A stretch of DNA of 9,502 nucleotides from QHBQ01 sp038230695. Lineage in GTDB: Bacteria > Chloroflexota > Chloroflexia > QHBQ01. How positions within the stretch are numbered: the first letter of the stretch is position 1; each line of letters starts with the position of its first letter. The stretch spans positions 1-9,502 of the forward strand of contig JBBRMT010000181.1 of NCBI GenBank assembly GCA_038230695.1, given 5' to 3'. A program made the position numbers and the translations under genes. This document shows positions 5,955-9,502 of the stretch, in pieces. The notes beneath the pieces are model-generated. The model searched no databases, was not told the DNA's origin, and saw only the letters and a program-made list of their open reading frames with translations.

Positions 5955-5984
5955 TTGCGGCGGTGAGTGCTAAGGTGGTATAAT
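5955..5984 (+). promoter_or_regulatory. Extended -10 promoter of the helicase gene, abutting the MITE
   Basis: TATAAT (5979-5984) is preceded by TGG (5976-5978), giving the extended -10 form TGnTATAAT. TTGCGG (5955-5960) lies 18 bases upstream as a -35 element. Its TTG is part of the right copy of the 9-bp target duplication, so the element inserted immediately upstream of the promoter. The leader to the ATG at 6029 would be about 40 bases. Confidence 0.65.
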
Positions 5985-6028
5985 CCTGTCACCACATTTT
6001 GTCCCTCGCTTTGGAAAGGCATCCATTC

Positions 6029-9000
6029 ATGGCTGAATTGAAGGACTTGCAGAAGGGCGCAAGGGTGCGTGGCATCGTTCCCGATCTGGCAGTCACCATT
6101 GTGGATGCGACGCGGCTGGGTTCCACCGCCGTCAATCTGACTTATCGCAACGAGCAGAGCGGCGATATCGGCAGCAGGTTGGTGCTGGGCTTCGATGTTG
6201 GCAACCTGAGCGTGGAGAGCGATGATACGCAGTGGGCCTTCGATGGCGACGGGGCCAGTTTTCGCCTGGCGCTGGAGGCGCGGCGCATCCAGATGGCCTT
6301 CCTGTTTGACACCCTGCTGGGCATTACCACTTCCAAGGTCGACCCCCTGCCCCACCAGATTTCCGCCGTGTACGAACGGCTGCTCAAGCAGCAGCCGCTC
6401 CGCTTCCTGTTGTCCGATGACCCCGGCGCGGGCAAGACCATCATGGCGGGCCTGCTGATTAAGGAACTGATGCTGCGCGGCGACCTCGAGCGCTGCTTGA
6501 TCGTGGTTCCCGCCAGCCTCGCGGGACAGTGGTGGGAGGAGCTGCAGGATAAGTTCAGCCTGGACTTCAAAATCATGGGGCGGAGCGAAATTAGCGAATC
6601 ACGCGGCAACCCTTTCGCCGATAACAAGCTGGTAATCAGCCGCCTCGACCTGCTCAAGCAGGACCAGAATATGGAACTGCTGCGCCAGAGCGATTGGGAC
6701 CTGGTGGTGGTGGATGAGGCGCACAAGATGAGCGCCACCTACGACCCCGGTGGGGTCCGCCGCGAGACTGCCCGCTACAAGCTGGGCAAGCTGCTCGGCG
6801 AACACACCCGCAACTTGCTGCTGATGACCGCCACGCCGCATCGGGGCAAGGATGAGGACTTCCAGCTGTTCATGGCCCTGCTCGACCCTGACCGCTTCGA
6901 GGGCAAGTACCGCGCCGATGTGCATCGCAAGCAGGATGTACGCGACATCATGCGCCGCCTGCTCAAAGAAGATATCCTCGGCTTTGATGGTCGCCACCTC
7001 TTTCCTGAGCGCCGCGCCGATACGGTTAGCTACCAGCTGAGTCGCGGCGAGGATGGCAACCCCAGCGAGTATGAGCTTTACCAGCAGGTAACCAGCTACG
7101 TGCGCGAACAGATGGGCCGCGCCGAGGCGGCGGTGCGCGAGGCCGAGCAGCAAAAGGCCGCCAGCGAGTCCTCCTCCCCCATTGCGGGGGAGGCTGGGTG
7201 GGGGGTGCATAAGTTCAAAGGCGCGGGCGTGGCGAAGCAGCGTAGCAGCGCGATCGGCTTTGCCCTCACCGTGCTGCAACGCCGCCTGGCCTCTTCCCCC
7301 AACGCAATCTACCAGTCGCTCAAGCGCCGTCGCGAACGGCTGGAGAAGGCGTTGCGCGAGAAGCAAACCGATGGCTTTAACCTCATCCCGATCACTAATC
7401 TGCCCGAAGACATGGACGAACTGGACGACCGCTCGGATGATGATGATACTGAAGTGACCGAACTGCTCTCCTCGGCCAGCGCGGCCACCAGCCTGCGCGA
7501 GCTTCAGCAGGAGATTGACACCCTCACCCGGCTGGAAAATATCGCCAAGACGCTGGTGGATAGCGGCAGCGACAGCAAGTGGCGGCGGCTGAAGCAGGTG
7601 TTGCTCGAAGAACCGGAGATGCTCGACCCGCACGGCCAGCGCTTCAAGCTGGTCATCTTCACCGAACACCGCGACACCCTTACCTACCTCAGCGACAAGA
7701 TTGGCGAGCTGATGGGCAGGCAGGCGCTCACCACCATCCACGGCAGCATGGATCTGAAAGAGCGGCTTGCCAATCAAGCGGAGTTCGTCAATAACCCCGA
7801 TGTCCGCTTCCTGGTCGCTACCGACGCGGCGGGCGAGGGCATCAACCTGCAACGCGCCGCACACCTGATGGTCAACTACGATTTGCCCTGGAACCCCAAC
7901 CGCCTGGAGCAACGCTTTGGCCGCATCCACCGCTACCTGCAGACCGAGATGTGCTTCTGCTGGAACCTGATTGCCAGCGACACCCGCGAGGGTCAGGTGT
8001 TCGAGACCATCCTGGAGAAGCTGAACGAGATGCGCGAGGCGCTGGGCGACCGCGTCTTCGACGTGCTTGGCACCCTGTTCGAGGAAGCGCCGCTAGACAA
8101 GCTGGTGATGGGCGCGGTGCTTAAGAGTGAGCAGGATGATGGCTATATGCAGCAGGTTATCGAACTGGTAGACAAGGCGCATTTCGTCAAGGCGCTGGAG
8201 GAGAACGCGCTCGACAAGGAGGACTTCGGCCCCGGCATCCTGGCCGACATCAAGGAACTGGTGCAGCGGGCCGAGGTCAGTCGCCTGGTGCCTTACTTCA
8301 TCGCCTCGTTCTTCCTGGAGGCGTTTCGCAACCTGGGCGGCGAGGTGGTCGAGCGCGAGGCGGGCCGCTACGAGATTAAGTTTGTTCCCAACGAACTGCG
8401 CGCCCGCGCCCGGCGCAACGGCCACCATATCGTCACCAAGTATGCGCGCATCTGCTTCGACAAGGCGGACATCATCGCCGCTGCCAACCACAGTCGCAAC
8501 GCACCCCACGCCGAGTTCATTGCCCCCGGCCACCCGCTGCTCGATACCGTCATCGAACTGCTGCTGGAGCGCGCGGGCGACCTGCTGCGCCAGGGTGCAA
8601 TCCTGGTAGACCGCCGCCCCGATGCTCCCGCCAACCCGCGGGCGATGTTCTGCGTGCGCCAGGATATTACCGACCAGACGGTTACTACCGCCAGCGGCCC
8701 GCACGTGGTTTCCAGTGCGCTCAACTTCGTGGAGATTGATGCCGAGAGCAACACTGAAGGCACCCGCCAGGGACCATACCTCGACTATCGCCCGCTGCGG
8801 CCCCATGAGGTGGCGGCGGCGGCGCAGATCCGCCACGACTGGCTCACCCCCGACGTGGAGCAGTTGGCGGTCAACTATGCGATCGGCCAACTGCTGCCCG
8901 CCCAGTTGCAGGAGGTGGCGACTGCCCGCACCGCGCTGATTGAGAAGACCGAGCAGGCGGTGCGCCTACGCCTGGAGCAGGAGATTGTCTACTGGGACAC

Positions 9001-9502
9001 GCGGGCGCAACAGTTCAAGGAGCAGGAGCTGGCGGGCAAGCAGCCGAAGATGAACTCCGAAGCCGCCGCCCGCCGCCGCGACGAGCTACTCGCCCGCCTC
9101 GATAGCCGCATGGCGAAGCTGAAGCAGGAGCGCAACATTGGGGCGCAGCTTCCGCTGGTGGTGGCGGGCGCGTTGGTCATCCCCGCCGCGCTGCTGCCCG
9201 CCGCGCCTCAACCTGCTGCCGCCGACGCTGCGGAGTTCCAACTGCCCTACGGCGGCGACCCCGCCGCCCGCCGCCGCATCGAGCAGCTGGCGATGGCCGC
9301 AGTGATGGAGGCGGAGCGGCGGATGGGCTTTGAGCCATGCGATGTGTCGGCCATCAATCGGGGCTTCGACATCGAATCGCGCTCCCCGCGCGACGTGCAT
9401 GGCCGCCCCGCCGACCCCGACGTTCGCCTCCGCTTCATCGAGGTCAAGGGCCGCGCCGTCGGCGCTGACATCGTGACGATTACCCGCAACGAGTCGATCG
9501 CG
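6029..9502 (+). CDS. SNF2-type DEAH helicase with C-terminal DUF3883-like domain (3' end outside the window)
   Basis: The ATG at 6029 follows AAAGG (6015-6019) and an extended -10 promoter; the frame stays open to the window end (1158 codons). An N-terminal domain (1-100, MAELKDLQKGARVRGIVP) precedes LPHQ at 107-110. Walker A is DDPGAGKT (130-137, K136), the DEAH box is at 229-232 and motif III is TATPH (267-271). The second RecA lobe has TDAAGEGIN (598-606) and QRFGRIHR (628-635). Between the lobes lies a charged, coiled-coil-like linker with an acidic run (DELDDRSDDDD). A long helical region follows, then GFDIES (1112-1117) and IEVKGR (1137-1142), the opening of DUF3883, which resembles a nuclease fold. 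This is an ATP-driven DNA translocase. Such proteins occur in anti-phage loci: class 1 DISARM DrmD is one candidate, DUF499/DUF1156 methylase loci another. The deciding partners lie beyond the right edge. Confidence 0.93.
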   Translation, partial: MAELKDLQKGARVRGIVPDLAVTIVDATRLGSTAVNLTYRNEQSGDIGSRLVLGFDVGNLSVESDDTQWAFDGDGASFRLALEARRIQMAFLFDTLLGITTSKVDPLPHQISAVYERLLKQQPLRFLLSDDPGAGKTIMAGLLIKELMLRGDLERCLIVVPASLAGQWWEELQDKFSLDFKIMGRSEISESRGNPFADNKLVISRLDLLKQDQNMELLRQSDWDLVVVDEAHKMSATYDPGGVRRETARYKLGKLLGEHTRNLLLMTATPHRGKDEDFQLFMALLDPDRFEGKYRADVHRKQDVRDIMRRLLKEDILGFDGRHLFPERRADTVSYQLSRGEDGNPSEYELYQQVTSYVREQMGRAEAAVREAEQQKAASESSSPIAGEAGWGVHKFKGAGVAKQRSSAIGFALTVLQRRLASSPNAIYQSLKRRRERLEKALREKQTDGFNLIPITNLPEDMDELDDRSDDDDTEVTELLSSASAATSLRELQQEIDTLTRLENIAKTLVDSGSDSKWRRLKQVLLEEPEMLDPHGQRFKLVIFTEHRDTLTYLSDKIGELMGRQALTTIHGSMDLKERLANQAEFVNNPDVRFLVATDAAGEGINLQRAAHLMVNYDLPWNPNRLEQRFGRIHRYLQTEMCFCWNLIASDTREGQVFETILEKLNEMREALGDRVFDVLGTLFEEAPLDKLVMGAVLKSEQDDGYMQQVIELVDKAHFVKALEENALDKEDFGPGILADIKELVQRAEVSRLVPYFIASFFLEAFRNLGGEVVEREAGRYEIKFVPNELRARARRNGHHIVTKYARICFDKADIIAAANHSRNAPHAEFIAPGHPLLDTVIELLLERAGDLLRQGAILVDRRPDAPANPRAMFCVRQDITDQTVTTASGPHVVSSALNFVEIDAESNTEGTRQGPYLDYRPLRPHEVAAAAQIRHDWLTPDVEQLAVNYAIGQLLPAQLQEVATARTALIEKTEQAVRLRLEQEIVYWDTRAQQFKEQELAGKQPKMNSEAAARRRDELLARLDSRMAKLKQERNIGAQLPLVVAGALVIPAALLPAAPQPAAADAAEFQLPYGGDPAARRRIEQLAMAAVMEAERRMGFEPCDVSAINRGFDIESRSPRDVHGRPADPDVRLRFIEVKGRAVGADIVTITRNESIA
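7173..7193. repeat. GC-rich hairpin repeat carried in frame inside the helicase gene
   Basis: CCTCCCCC (7173-7180) and GGGGGAGG (7186-7193) form a perfect 8-bp stem around ATTGC, followed by CTGGGTGGGGGGT. This looks like the dispersed CCTCCCCC..GGGGGAGG..GGGTGGGGG repeat scattered through many bacterial genomes. It is read in frame as SSPIAGEAGWGV (about residues 382-393), in the linker between the two helicase lobes, where an insertion would be tolerated. Recent insertion is inferred from the contrast with the charged flanks (EAEQQKAASES, HKFKGAG). Confidence 0.6.

Noticed and set aside
6599..7930. 443-codon open frame on the minus strand
   Set aside because: It lies wholly antisense to the helicase. 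The + frame carries all helicase motifs, and the antisense frame reads low-complexity sequence typical of GC-rich shadows.
8093..8890. 265-codon open frame on the minus strand
   Set aside because: Antisense shadow within the continuous helicase frame.

Overview
The window looks like a bacterial chromosomal accessory region, coded almost entirely on the + strand. No rRNA, tRNA or CRISPR array was seen. The RHS protein subtype, the frequent palindromic repeats and the style of the large helicase suggest a Chloroflexota-like organism (Roseiflexus, Herpetosiphon or Kouleothrix type). This rests on remembered family resemblance only and is of low to moderate certainty. Base composition is mosaic: the helicase at the right is clearly GC-rich, while 1.9-5.25 kb is visibly AT-richer. 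Sampled lines gave about 57% GC in the helicase and about 45% in the small gene at 3632.

Layout. (1) 1-1908: the 3' end of an RHS/YD-repeat protein, with the conserved RHS core and a divergent 164-residue C-terminal tail that contains one long hydrophobic stretch. (2) 1909-2130: an intergenic region with two strong inverted repeats, then a 167-residue protein with three predicted membrane segments (2131-2634) that could be the partner or immunity protein of the RHS tail. (3) 2902-3318 and 5244-5741: two homologous C-terminal pieces of tyrosine recombinases, both on the + strand, lying either side of an AT-richer three-gene group. That group has a clear promoter (3529-3558). It encodes a small PriCT-like protein (3632-3877), a DUF6602-type protein with a PD-(D/E)XK-like signature and a TTG start (3942-4835), and an unrecognised 112-residue protein (4928-5266). 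(4) 5848-5948: a 101-bp MITE-like element with 22-bp imperfect terminal inverted repeats, flanked by an exact 9-bp direct repeat. (5) 6029 to the end of the window: a large SNF2-type helicase, open at the right edge (1158 codons seen), with an extended -10 promoter directly beside the MITE and a C-terminal DUF3883-like domain just starting. Helicases of this build occur in anti-phage islands (class 1 DISARM DrmD-like, or DUF499/DUF1156-linked loci), so the defence partners, if any, should lie just beyond the right edge.

Read as a whole, this is a hot spot of gene turnover: a polymorphic RHS tip, a possible immunity gene, a cassette bracketed by recombinase remnants with a nuclease-like protein, a non-autonomous transposon, and the first gene of a probable defence operon. 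The least explained part is the recombinase-bracketed cassette at 2.9-5.75 kb.
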